DNA of 64,000 nucleotides from Melanocharis versteri (Eukaryota > Chordata > Aves > Passeriformes > Melanocharitidae), in the NCBI GenBank assembly GCA_013397845.1, contig VZTG01007654.1:480354-544353 (forward strand), read 5' to 3'. The position numbers and the translations under genes were made by a program. Below, piece after piece: positions 55,601 to 64,000 of this stretch. Position 1 is the stretch's first letter, and every line of letters begins with the position of its first letter. Below the pieces are notes generated by a model. That model was not told the DNA's origin and searched no databases. It worked only from the letters and a program-made list of their open reading frames with translations.

Positions 55601-58600
55601 TGCACCTCTGGCACATGTGCAGGCAGCTCCAGGGCCCACAGCTCATCTAAAGCTGTGTCCACACTTCTGCCCTGGGAGGAAAGAGCTGAGTTGTCTCTGA
55701 GTGCTCCCTGCTGATGCAGCTCTTTGGGTGCCTGCCGCTTCAAAGCATTTGAAATGGGTACACTTGAGACTTTGGGGTCAGTTCTCTGCTCCTTCTTCTC
55801 GGTCTCTTTTGCCACATCATACCCTAAGCCCCGTGCATCCACATTAGCAGATCTACAGAGAAGCTCCACACTGGAAGCTGGCACAGCCTGGGAAGTATTT
55901 CTGGAAGAGTCAGGCTTTCTGCTTAGCTGAACTAAGCTTGCAGGGGCCACCTGCTCCCCACGAGTAGCATAACCAGAGGAGCTCCGTGGTGGGGGCACAG
56001 GGACAGTTTGTGCTGAACGGGGCACAGGTGGAGGGGCAGCAGGATGCCCTGACAAAGGCAGAACTGCAGTGTCACTGCCTTCCCCAATGCAGGGGTCTGC
56101 TGAGGGGACAGATGTTGGCACTGTTGAGTCCCCACTGTGACTTGCAGAAGGGTGTTTGGAATGGGACAGCACTGTTAAACTGTGAGGAGTGCTGCTGGAG
56201 TCTGCGTTTGCTGAACTGGGAACCGGTTCTAGGGAAGATTCAGAAATCAGAGACATAGTGGAACTAGTCTGCAAAAAAAGAGATAGAAGGAATAAGGAGA
56301 GAAAAAGATAGACAGAGATAAGGAGCAGGAAAAAAAAAAGCAAAGAATTAAGAATTAAAACAATCATGACTTCCAAATCAAAAAGCTATGTTGACCCAAA
56401 GCCTTACTTCCCAGAGAAAGGAAGAAAAATGAGACACCAAAGAGCAGAACCAGTACGACATTTTACTGATCTTCATGAGTTCTACAGACACTGGGATCCT
56501 TTTCCTGTGCCCTCCTCCTCAGTGACAGCTCAGTGTTCACCTGCAGCTGTGATGGGGACATGGCGCGGCCACTGCCACTGCTGGGAAGCCAGCTCCAAAC
56601 CTAGGAATGTCTCGACTGTGAATAAAGGTCACATTAACTTACTCACAGCCAGACATGTAAATTATATATTCCAAAGCTGCAAAAAATTCAATCAATGAAC
56701 AGAACAAAGCATGACATTTTCTTCTTGATACATTAATAAAATGCTCCAGTTGGCTGAGTTCATGGCAATGAAAACAAAGCTTCAGGGCATCCACAGCAAG
56801 AGCAGATGACATGGGCTTTGTTCTATTCACATCATTAATCTCACCTTGGAAGTGACACACAGTGAATCTATACGAGCCTGTCAGTCACTCCATGCACTTG
56901 TGAGCATTGCTTAGGTGGCAGATTAGCCTCTTCCCCTTAGGCCAAAGACTCTACATTGACATTGTAATAAAATCAGCATTAAATTTGATCCAAAAAACAT
57001 TCTAAAAAGAGCAACTAATACAGAGGTTTTGGGTTTTCTTGACTTACAGAGTCTTTTGAAAACAAAAGATCATGGGTCCTTCTTTCCCCAATTACAGCGG
57101 CTCCTGACTAAACTCTAGGAGACAAAGTGGTACTACTCCTTTTTCTTAAAAAGGGAGTATCAGAACAGCGACTTGGACAAGCTCACACAGCAGGTCAACC
57201 TAAGACCAAGACTGTGCCTTCTCAGTTTTAAAAATGTATCCACGAAGGATTTCCAAATCCAAGAGCTATCAAGACCTGCTCTGACTCTTAGTCATATTTT
57301 CCAGAGAAGCCTAAAGACGTCAGATGCTTATGCTCTGAGGTGGAGGGGCACATAACTTCCTAAGCCCCATGCATGCTATCTCAGTCTCCACTTACCTTTC
57401 TGAGATACAATGAAAAAAATGATATCATTAACCAGAACATGCACAAAACCTGTCAGTAAATGGAAGAATAATAACCTTCAGCTGACCTGAGCTCCTGCCA
57501 TGCTGAGGGGCCAGGAGCTGGCACACACGCACACATTTGCAAAGTCACACCAGTAGTGCTACAAGGAGACTGTGCTCAGAAAGGGAAGAGTAATAACAGA
57601 CCAAACTTCATTACAGATTGCTCCTCCCCTCGAGTAGCACAGCCAGGCCCACAGTCACTGCAGAGAGGAAAATGACTAGGAAGTATATTAAAATGAGGGA
57701 ATTTCCCAACAGTGCCCTCTCTCTGTATTTTGCCTAAGCCGGGTACACCTGTAAAAGTAACCTGGTTTGATGCTGTACTTCACACTTGGTTTCTAGACTT
57801 CCTAAAATGAAGTCAGCAATTTTCAAGGCAAGAGTAACATTTTGCTCTAATATCAGTATATTCAACATATTAAAACCATACTAATTCCAAAATAAGAGCA
57901 ATGGGTGAGCACTCAACAGTAACAGAAGAGTTAACTACAAGCACCCAGCTATGCAGTAAGCAGGCATCACATTACACAAAAATGGCAGAGGGTAAAAAAA
58001 CAAGTGCATTAAGTAATCTCAGTGCCTGATGACCGATGAGCCAGATAACCAAAATCAAATGGATTCTGTAAGCAAAAAGAAGGGGCAACAAATTAGGGTG
58101 AGCAAAATATGATAAAAGGGTAATGTATCAGCACCTTTCACTCTGGGGTACAAGGCAAATCAATCACCACTGCCACCCACTCCCCCCATCCCCATCTACT
58201 GCAACTTCTACCAATGCCAGCTAATTACACATCACATTTGGGGTTTTCATCCTATTTCCTGCAGTCACACACAGGTCTGGTACTCGAACAGCAGCCTCTC
58301 ATATTCCACCTTTGCAAGGACTCCCCTTCTCTCCCTCATATTCAGACACTGGTACAGACTAGAATACATTTTTACAGACAAGTTAACATCCCCAGCTGGC
58401 ACAAACAGAAGACATATAACCAAACAAAAAGGACTGAAGGGAAAACGAAGCAACCTGGAGGACAGGAAAAAAGGAAAGTAACTTAAGAACAGTCAAAGAC
58501 ATCATTAACAAAAGGGAAATTATCACAGAAGCCATGATCCTTGTGCTCCAGGAAGAATGTTTAGGCACAGATGAGCTCAGTGCCTCACAAAAATACCAAT

Positions 58601-61600
58601 GCTGTGCTTAATAAAGCCCACATCTTAAAATCTTGCTGCATTTCGATTTGGTCTCTGAGGTCAATTGAAAAGTAAGCCAGGAAGGCAGGTGGTGTGTTAA
58701 TCACAGCAGCTCATCTGTGTCACGCAGGTTTTACTGGAGATTCTAAAGCTTTTTCTCGAGAGTGCAAAGTACTGGAACATCCACAGTTTAAAATGTCTGC
58801 TCCTTGTATTTTGCCAAAGAAACCCGTGCTGGGCAAGGTCATTCTCAGTTGCCAAGAGCTCACCTGGGAGCAAAGGCTGGGCCACACCCTGAGCTCGTTT
58901 CCTGGTAAAAGCAGCAGGGGCACAAGGCCATAGTGCTCAGCTCCCACAGCACATGGAAGGAGCAGGGCAGGGAATGCCAGAAGCACAAGTGGGAACTCTC
59001 TCCAGCTTCACAACACTGCAGTGCTTCAACCAGGCTGAACAGAGCTTGTGGCTATCCTGCACTACACCCCAGGACCCCAGAAGGAGAAAGAAGGCAACAC
59101 TAAGGTGTCAATATTTGCAATTGACTAAACGCACACTACAGTAAGTCTAGACAAAACACTGAGGAACTCCCAGACTCTCACTGAATTAGGTGCATGTGCC
59201 AGGAACGGCAGACTGAATTCCATTCCAGCATGCACAAGGCAAGTGAAGCTTCTCAGAACATGTGTGCTCAGTGCTGGGTTCTGAACTCACACACTTGTCA
59301 CAATTCTGGGTATTGTACTGACCTCCATGGGACCCACCAGGCACAGAAAGAACAGGAAACAGCAAAGCTGTCACTGAATGTTCTGTACCTCTCCTCACAA
59401 AACATTGCTCAGCTCTGGCTGCTCCACCTAACGTCATCTAGGAGGGGATGGAGTTCAGCACAGACAAGAAATCTCAAGCATCCAGCAGAATCTTCCATAT
59501 GGGGATAAGAGAGTTAGGAACTGATTTAGGATGAGAAAGCAGATATGTATGTAAGAAAGGCAAACCTAACAAAGTGATTATCCAGTATATTTGCTTTCTC
59601 CACCTCTCTCAGAACAATCCAAGTCAATAGTTCAGTAAGACTATAAGCAAAGCAGCTGAAAGTAGAAAGTGAGAAAATATTTTTCATTTTGCTATGACTA
59701 TGGGTAAATGAAGTCTCAAGAAAACAACCTCCACAGTTCATCTTCTAGTGCAGGAATGGTAACATACCCACATGAATAAAGAAAAAGTTATTCAAGTACA
59801 TTGGAAAACACTGAATAGTATTTGCTGTCCTTTGCCCCCACAAGAAGCTCAAACTTTAATCCCATTTTGAGGTGAGTAAGAGATTTTGTTTTAAGATAAA
59901 ACCTTTGAAATTTCCTTCTCTCTGATATAAAGGCTTCAACGCTCACACCACATGCCTGCAATATTCGTCCTCCTCAGGGAAAGCACATCAGGGTAAAAAA
60001 ATACTCCAGAGAGGAGAGTCATCCTACAGAACAGAAGGGCCTGGTCTCTGTCAGTAAGAAGAGTGGTGTCCCATGCCTTTCTCCTTCTCATTAAGTTGTA
60101 GCACAGCAAAATAATTCACTTTGTACTGAGCAGTAACAAAGCTCATTATCTTTGGCAAACAGACAAACTGCAGAACTGAAAGAAAAACAGATCCCAGAAC
60201 TGCCTTACCCTGCCAGTGATGAGAATTTATAGCACTCAAGGACACCTACAGCACCACTCAGAAAGCACAAATACACCACGGGAAGTTTATCAGAGCAAAT
60301 GTGAGAGGTAAAGGAGGCATTCTGGAGACCAACCAAGGTCAGCAAATGTGGTTAACAGGCAAGAGAGACTGGGGTGGGTAGGGACAAGATGAAGCATTGA
60401 GCTGTCATGACAGGGTACCTTAAAGTCAGAGAGAGATGCCATCAGCTCATCCAGCTCTCGTGTAGCTGAAGAAGCAGAAATCCGGGTCTGCTGCTGACTG
60501 GCGGTGACACGCTGGGGGCTGCTCACCTCGCCCTGGCTCACAGTGATCGCAGGCCTGGCCAGGTGGAAAAAATAAAACAAAATTTTAAAGAGTGTGTTTA
60601 AACCTGGGAGGACACTCCTAGACCGGAAGTCCCACTGCTCCCCCAGGTAAGCAGAGCATGAGGAGTTTCATCAGCACAGCCCAACCCGGCCCAGCTTCCC
60701 CAACATGTGCAGACCCTGCCTCACATGTGCACACACATCCCATCCACTAAGAAACAGATGATGCCTCAACATTCATTGTGTCAGACGGGTATTTGTGGTC
60801 AGCTGTAAATCTGAGCTTGAGCAGCCCACCTCTTATGGATGACTTAGGCATTTTTCCATTCAGGAGTAGATTAAAAAGTACCAGCATCTTCATGCACCCA
60901 CCTGACTTCTGACCTTTCAGACAAAGCCCATCTTCCACCGATCACTCTCCTGCAGCAGCTGCCCCTACACTACAGCCATCACTCCCCCAGGAGCCCATCC
61001 CACCCCACCCTGCAACCACCAAAACATTACTCACACTGGACTTGGCACGGAGCTCTCCAGCTCATCCAGCAGGCTCTCCACACTGGGACGCACATCTTCG
61101 ATCCCACGTGCACCGTTTCGCTTTGGCTTTTCTTTTGTCGGGGGTGCAGCCTTCCCTCCCCCAGAGCTGCTGTTCTCTGGGACAACATAGTGAGGGCCAG
61201 CCACGCTGGGCAGTGATGGGCTTCTGCCAGTCTCATCTGAAGAAAGGGGAGCAGAAAAGAGCCATTCAGAGCCCCACTCCACACACACACACATGCTAAT
61301 CACAGGCAAGAACAAAACTTGTCCAGAAATCTTGTGGAACATCCATCTGTGAGGGTATTAAAAACTTAACAGTGCAAGGGCCTGAGCAACCTAACCTAAA
61401 TTCGAAACTTTAGGTAGAGGCAGTTTTGAAGTTGGCCTTGCTTTGCGCAGGGAGCTGCAGCTCAGACCTCAAGAGATCCCACTCATACTAAATGAATCTT
61501 TGATTAAGGGCTGGAGGGGTCTCCCTCACAAAGGATGTTGGAAAGAAAAAGCAAGCTACTGTTCTGAGAATCAAACTATCCACTCATACCAAATGCTTTC

Positions 61601-63746
61601 CTACTCCTTACCTGCTGTGAAGCCACTGGCAGGAGTGTGTTGAACAGCATTCAGTTCCAGAAGGAGTCTGTCCAGTTCTGAGAGGTTGCTGCCCAGAGAG
61701 GAGCTGGTCATTGTGGGAGACGGTTCCGCAGACTTCTGCTTGTTTGGGAAACTGAAGATAAAAGGGAAATGTGAAACTTCTGTGTCAAGATACAGCAAAA
61801 GGATGGAGGGAAACTCATGAAGTTCCCGAAGTCTACACATGTGCTCTGCTCTTTTCAGGCTGATGCTTTTAGCTCTGGGGGGAAAGAAGACGTGCTTTGT
61901 GACATGACTAAACACAGCCAATGCTATTCTTGTGAATTACAAAAATAGCATTGATGGGCAGGGCCTCTGGTTTCAGGACTATGTGCTGCCCAGCCCTGTA
62001 GGAAAGAGTTAACTGTCTGTAGATCCAAAATGCACAGAATAGCAGCAGAACCATTAGCTCACATACGGGAAAATGACTTGTTTCTGCTGACACCACCCCA
62101 AGCAGCTCCTCCCTGAGCGAGGGAACGCAGGGCTAGTGCAGACTGGAGACAGAGGCAAAGCACAAACCTCAGGTTTTTAGCAGAAACTGAGAAGCAGTAG
62201 GATATGTCATAGCCTCCTGCAACACTCAAGGTCTCCCCAAGTCCTCACACCTTTAATTTGGGGAACTCTAATCAATTTATAAGAAAGTAACTTGATATTA
62301 TTTTCTACCACGTTAAATACACATGCATGTATAAAGCACTGGCTGTAATTACTGCTAGTTTTATATGGGTGATACCATTTACCACACGGAATTGCAAACT
62401 GCTTCAAAGCAGAACTTCACATCAATGCAGTGATTTTTACAGCAGTTACACTGTAGTAACAGTCTCACCATTGTCAATGCCAGGAACATTTTTTTCTCCT
62501 GGTTTTACAAATGAAGAAATAATTTTAAATGCTCTAGAGGTTCTTATTTTATCAAAAATATACTTTCCAAACCCAAAATGGGAACTTCTGCCTTGTGCAC
62601 AGGACCACATTATGCTCAAAAAGTTAGTACCTAGCAGGGTTAAGGACTCTGACACCTGTGACACCAGTGACAATTATGAATTCCATAAGGGAAGTTATCC
62701 TTCTCCTCAGATTGAAAAACAAAATTCACAACTGCAATTGAGGAGAACATACTCCACACTGAACCAACACACCAGCTACAATCCACACCAGAACCAAGCC
62801 ATGCTAGACCCTTGTTCAAGAGGACTTATGCCTGTAATTACCTTCATTTCATACTAACTGCACGCAGTCATCTGAAAAAATTGCAACTACTGTCTCCATT
62901 GGGCCATCTCTGGCTAGGCTGCCCAGAGAGGAGCTGAGCTCTACCCAGGTCACACAGCCAATAAAAGCAACTTCCTGCTCAGCAGAAAGAGCTGCCATGG
63001 TTAGATTATGGCTCCAAAGAAACACCAGTCTCCAAAGTGTAAAAAGGTGTCCAGGATGAACTTCTGACAGCCCCTGCATCACTCATCCCCGTGTCAGCAG
63101 AAAGGTCTGTCCTACTGTACAGGCTACTCCTCCAACCTCTCAGAGCGAGAGCAGCTGCCTTTGTAAGTGTAAACTTGCTATCTATCAGTCACCTACTGAG
63201 ATGGAGGTTTTAAGAAGTTTGAATCTGCCTGAAAACTCAAGCCTCTGCACATCCCTCCAGGCCACAAGTACTGAGTTCCCAGGGAAAAATAACCCAAAGG
63301 CCATCCACCTCCTGAAGAACTTTTGTGCTGTTTAACATGGGGGTGGATTTGTCACTTGTGTCTAGATCATATCCTTCATAACACAGTCCAGATCCTGCTC
63401 TGTCTGATGGATCCTTAACCTCTTGCAGCTGAGCAAGCCAAAGGGCCAGGTCAACGTCTGAAGGGCGTATGAAAGTTATAGTGGCATGTCACAAAAGAGG
63501 CAATCAAAACTGACACAAAGCAATGTAACACACACGGGGGGCAGTGTTTGTTCCCACTTATAGAAGGCAGCTTGAGCCTCAGCAGGCTCAAGCTGTGAGT
63601 CAGGCTTATCTCTTAAAAGGGACAGGATACCTGTAGACGTGTTCCTCTTCACTGGCACGGGGAGAAGGAGAGCTGAGCCCGTCTCTAGGAACGGAGGCAC
63701 TGGAGCTTTTGGCACTTGAGCTGTATATAGGAGACTGGGACTGAGG
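46353..63746 (-). CDS. PXN: PXN, paxillin (5' end outside the window)
   Basis: Focal-adhesion scaffold that links integrin tails to FAK, vinculin and the GIT/PIX complex through LD motifs, and goes to adhesions through its LIM domains. Core exons in order: 63631-63746, 61612-61751, 61035-61236, 60419-60554, 50250-50420, 49732-49905, 49088-49169, 48596-48744, 46353-46619; they sum to 1,437 bases, 478 residues plus stop. Mammalian and chicken paxillins are about 557-559 residues, so roughly 80 N-terminal residues (LD1 and the Tyr31 region) are missing because the window ends. LD2 to LD5, the Tyr118-type motif EEHVYSFPNK and four complete LIM domains ending KLFC are present. Optional exons sit between 60419 and 50420. 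Stop TAG at 46353-46355. No disabling change seen. Confidence 0.98.
46620..48595 (-). other. PXN intron before the last coding exon
   Basis: About 2 kb. The flanking exons join cleanly (FVCR then ECFTPF). No repeat, RNA gene or optional exon is supported. Confidence 0.5.
48596..48744 (-). CDS. PXN: PXN exon, end of LIM2 and first half of LIM3
   Basis: Encodes GFHEKDGKAYCRKDYFDMFA, PKCGGCARAILENYISALNT and LWHPECFVCR, completing the LIM2 zinc ligands and starting LIM3. The donor is CGG|GTAAGA. Confidence 0.97.
49088..49169 (-). CDS. PXN: PXN exon, LIM2
   Basis: Encodes KVVTALDRTWHPEHFFCAQC and GAFFGPE. This is the middle of LIM2, which with LIM3 targets paxillin to focal adhesions in mammals. 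Confidence 0.97.
49732..49905 (-). CDS. PXN: PXN exon, LIM1 and start of LIM2
   Basis: Encodes VVTAMGKTWHPEHFVCTHC, then FFERDGQPYCEKDYHNLFSP, then RCYYCNGPILD, giving the remaining LIM1 zinc ligands and the first pair of LIM2. It ends GAT before the donor GTGAGT. Confidence 0.97.
50250..50420 (-). CDS. PXN: PXN exon with LD5 and the start of LIM1
   Basis: Encodes FMAQGKAGSNSPPSTAS, the LD5 helix SQLDTMLGSLQSDLNKLG, and the first LIM1 zinc ligands CGACKKPIAGQ. It begins with the phenylalanine equal to human Phe278, the 3' side of the known isoform insertion point. Confidence 0.97.
50421..52505 (-). other. PXN intron between the LD5 exon and the optional exons
   Basis: About 2.1 kb, pyrimidine-rich in 50740-50960 on the plus strand. 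A small exon-like stretch at about 51311-51380 was considered and rejected because of phase. Nothing else is recognised. Confidence 0.5.
52506..52616 (-). CDS. PXN: Candidate small optional PXN exon
   Basis: After the acceptor TTGTACTTTTCAG the frame reads VTSAPPLVRSASLLAAPAP and then RGPAAPDK. Two ends keep phase 0: AAG|GCAGGA at 52536 (27 codons) or ATG|GTGTGTGC at 52506 (37 codons). Phase and composition match the neighbouring optional exons, but the sequence is short and I do not recognise it from other species. Confidence 0.35.
53211..53618 (-). CDS. PXN: Optional PXN exon (136 codons, phase 0 to 0 with a GC donor)
   Basis: Opens after a strong acceptor (CCCTGTCTTTCTAG) with VVFPPESPLLPRRTISVPAS, is Ser/Pro-rich (LSLPPQPSHVSSTPAPSPVS), and ends VVSVGCQTEDEAFFPEIQ. 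The best border is CAG|GCAGGC at 53211, giving 408 bases and phase 0 on both sides; no GT near that point fits well. The previous optional exon ends in phase 0 (QQVEK), so the two can be joined. Low-complexity sequence of this kind is common in the disordered half of paxillin. Confidence 0.6.
54161..54427 (-). CDS. PXN: Optional PXN exon (89 codons, phase 0 to 0)
   Basis: Opens after the acceptor CATTTAG with IKSLIKRTKETSNVHPM, continues SRDLSPRRKLGPAIFHKTE and SQDRLIEELQDKLGID, and ends GEEQSGEQQVEK before the donor GTAGAAAG. Length 267 bases, a multiple of three, with both borders in phase 0, so it can be included or skipped without changing the frame. RLIEELQDKL is an amphipathic, LD-like helix. 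It lies between the LD4 and LD5 exons. Whether and where it is used is not shown by the sequence. Confidence 0.7.
55228..56268 (-). CDS. PXN: Large optional PXN exon (about 347 codons, phase 0 to 0 if a GC donor is used)
   Basis: An uninterrupted frame of about 1 kb behind a strong acceptor (TTTTTTTGCAG, then ACTAGTTCC), in the intron where mammalian paxillins carry optional exons. Ser/Pro-rich, with AAPPPVPRSAQTVPVPPPRS, the helix-like TALDELWALELPAHVPE, and ending ERISASGQ. Such length without a stop in this base composition argues for coding use. Two donors are possible: CAG|GCAGGC at 55228, which gives 1,041 bases and phase 0, or GA|GTGAAT at 55217, which gives phase 2 and does not fit the next exons. 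Extended paxillin transcripts with a large extra exon are, as I recall, predicted in other vertebrates. Coding use is likely; the 3' border is uncertain. Confidence 0.65.
56269..60418 (-). other. PXN intron between the LD4 exon and the large optional exon
   Basis: About 4.1 kb. Contains a probable MIR piece (57160-57235). I looked for a further phase-0 optional exon and found none with both good borders and an open frame. Confidence 0.5.
57160..57235 (+). mobile_element. Probable MIR SINE fragment (3' half)
   Basis: GACTTGGACAAGCTCACACA followed by GCAGGTCAACCTAAGACCAA and GACTGTGCC follows the MIR 3' half (ACTTGCCCAAGGTCACACAGC ... AGTC). Only this part is recognisable. Confidence 0.55.
60419..60554 (-). 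CDS. PXN: PXN exon with LD4 motif
   Basis: Encodes PAITVSQGEVSSPQRVTAS and the LD4 helix SSATRELDELMASLSDFK. LD4 binds FAK, GIT1 and GIT2 in mammals. It ends in phase 0 after the lysine equal to human Lys277, which is the known insertion point of the mammalian beta and gamma isoform exons. Confidence 0.96.
61035..61236 (-). CDS. PXN: PXN exon with LD3 motif
   Basis: Encodes TKEKPKRNGARGIEDVRPSV followed by ESLLDELESSVPSPV (LD3). The proline- and glycine-rich first half (PENSSSGGGKAAPPT) is the part that differs most from mammals. The donor must be CCAGT|GTGAGT, which gives SPVPAITV across the junction as in mammals. Confidence 0.95.
61612..61751 (-). CDS. PXN: PXN exon with LD2 motif
   Basis: Encodes FPNKQKSAEPSPTM and the LD2 helix NLSELDRLLLELNAVQ. 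LD2 is a main FAK FAT-domain and vinculin-tail binding site in mammals; the key LDRLLLEL pattern is intact. Confidence 0.96.
61752..63630 (-). other. PXN intron between the Tyr118 and LD2 exons
   Basis: About 1.9 kb. A weak MIR-like stretch (CCAGGTCACACAGCCAATAA, near 62946-62965) is the only repeat hint. No exon is supported. Confidence 0.45.
63631..63746 (-). CDS. PXN: PXN exon with the Tyr88 and Tyr118 phosphosite motifs
   Basis: Encodes PQSQSPIYSSSAKSSS and, at its end, ASEEEHVYS completed by the next exon to HVYSFPNKQK. In mammals the tyrosine of EEHVYSFP is Tyr118, phosphorylated by FAK/Src to make a docking site for Crk SH2 domains; the motif is intact. The SPIYSSSAK site corresponds to Tyr88. 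The exon starts in phase 0 and ends after two bases of a serine codon. Confidence 0.95.
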
Positions 63747-64000
63747 CTGTGGAAACAAGATTTGCATTGGAAACAGAGAATACAAAACAAATATGTACAC
63801 TACTGCATTGCAAACCCACGCATTGGCAGAGCAGAACAAAGCCCAGCAGAACAGAAAAAAGATCTGCTCTTTAGTCAAGCCAGTCTCTATCAGATGAGCT
63901 ACACCAGGAACAACAGTTCTCCCCTTACTTCAGACTTGCCTATGAGTCGCAGCTTTGTGCTGGAAACCCCCAGTCTGCCTTCCACAGGCTCAAGACAGAT
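63747..64000 (-). other. PXN intron at the window edge
   Basis: Upstream of the first PXN exon seen. The last about 70 bases are open on the gene strand and end at a good-looking donor (GAA|GTAAGGGG at 63928-63929), which might be an unknown exon; its upstream border is outside the window or unclear. Confidence 0.4.

Noticed and set aside
62327..62857. 176-codon plus-strand frame in a PXN intron
   Set aside because: No recognisable domain, no promoter or splice context, ordinary composition; chance length is possible.
62900..63020. MIR-like stretch (CCAGGTCACACAGCCAATAA)
   Set aside because: Only one 20-base block matches; too little to call an element.

Overview
The window is vertebrate nuclear DNA, almost certainly from a bird. 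All recognisable genes lie on the minus strand, in transcription order PXN (paxillin), RPLP0 (60S acidic stalk protein uL10/P0) and GCN1 (GCN2 activator). From established knowledge, this is the human 12q24 order. The avian call rests on two CR1 LINE 3' ends with the terminal ATTCTATGATT motif, short introns (GCN1 in about 37 kb), worn MIR copies and no mammalian young SINEs. The species cannot be told from the sequence.

Layout. 1-1160 has no gene that I can see. 1160-37757 is GCN1, exons 58 to 2. I placed 57 exons with consistent splice sites and phases; they sum to 7,995 coding bases including the stop, 2,664 residues. Exon 1 (about 6 residues in mammals) is not visible and probably lies in the 74-base N gap at 39057-39130 inside a GC-rich promoter region. 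39365-42888 is a complete RPLP0 (318 aa, seven coding exons plus a non-coding first exon) with a TATA-like box, CCAAT boxes and a 5'TOP-like start. 43205-63746 is PXN without its first about 80 codons: LD2-LD5, four LIM domains, a long 3' UTR and a set of optional phase-0 exons between the LD4 and LD5 exons.

Function. GCN1 and RPLP0 both act at the translating ribosome: P0 builds the GTPase-associated stalk, and GCN1 reads stalled or colliding ribosomes and activates the eIF2-alpha kinase GCN2. Paxillin is a focal-adhesion scaffold with no obvious link to them; the linkage looks like old synteny. Spacing is tight: PXN's poly(A) signal is about 0.3 kb from the RPLP0 start, and RPLP0's poly(A) signal is about 0.25 kb from the gap at the GCN1 promoter.

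No new biological system is evident. The parts most worth a second look are the optional paxillin exons (up to about 570 extra residues, with possible GC splice donors and LD-like helices), a clear GC-AG intron in GCN1, an ancient MIR in the presumed PXN 3' UTR, and a short tandem repeat beside the gap at the GCN1 promoter.
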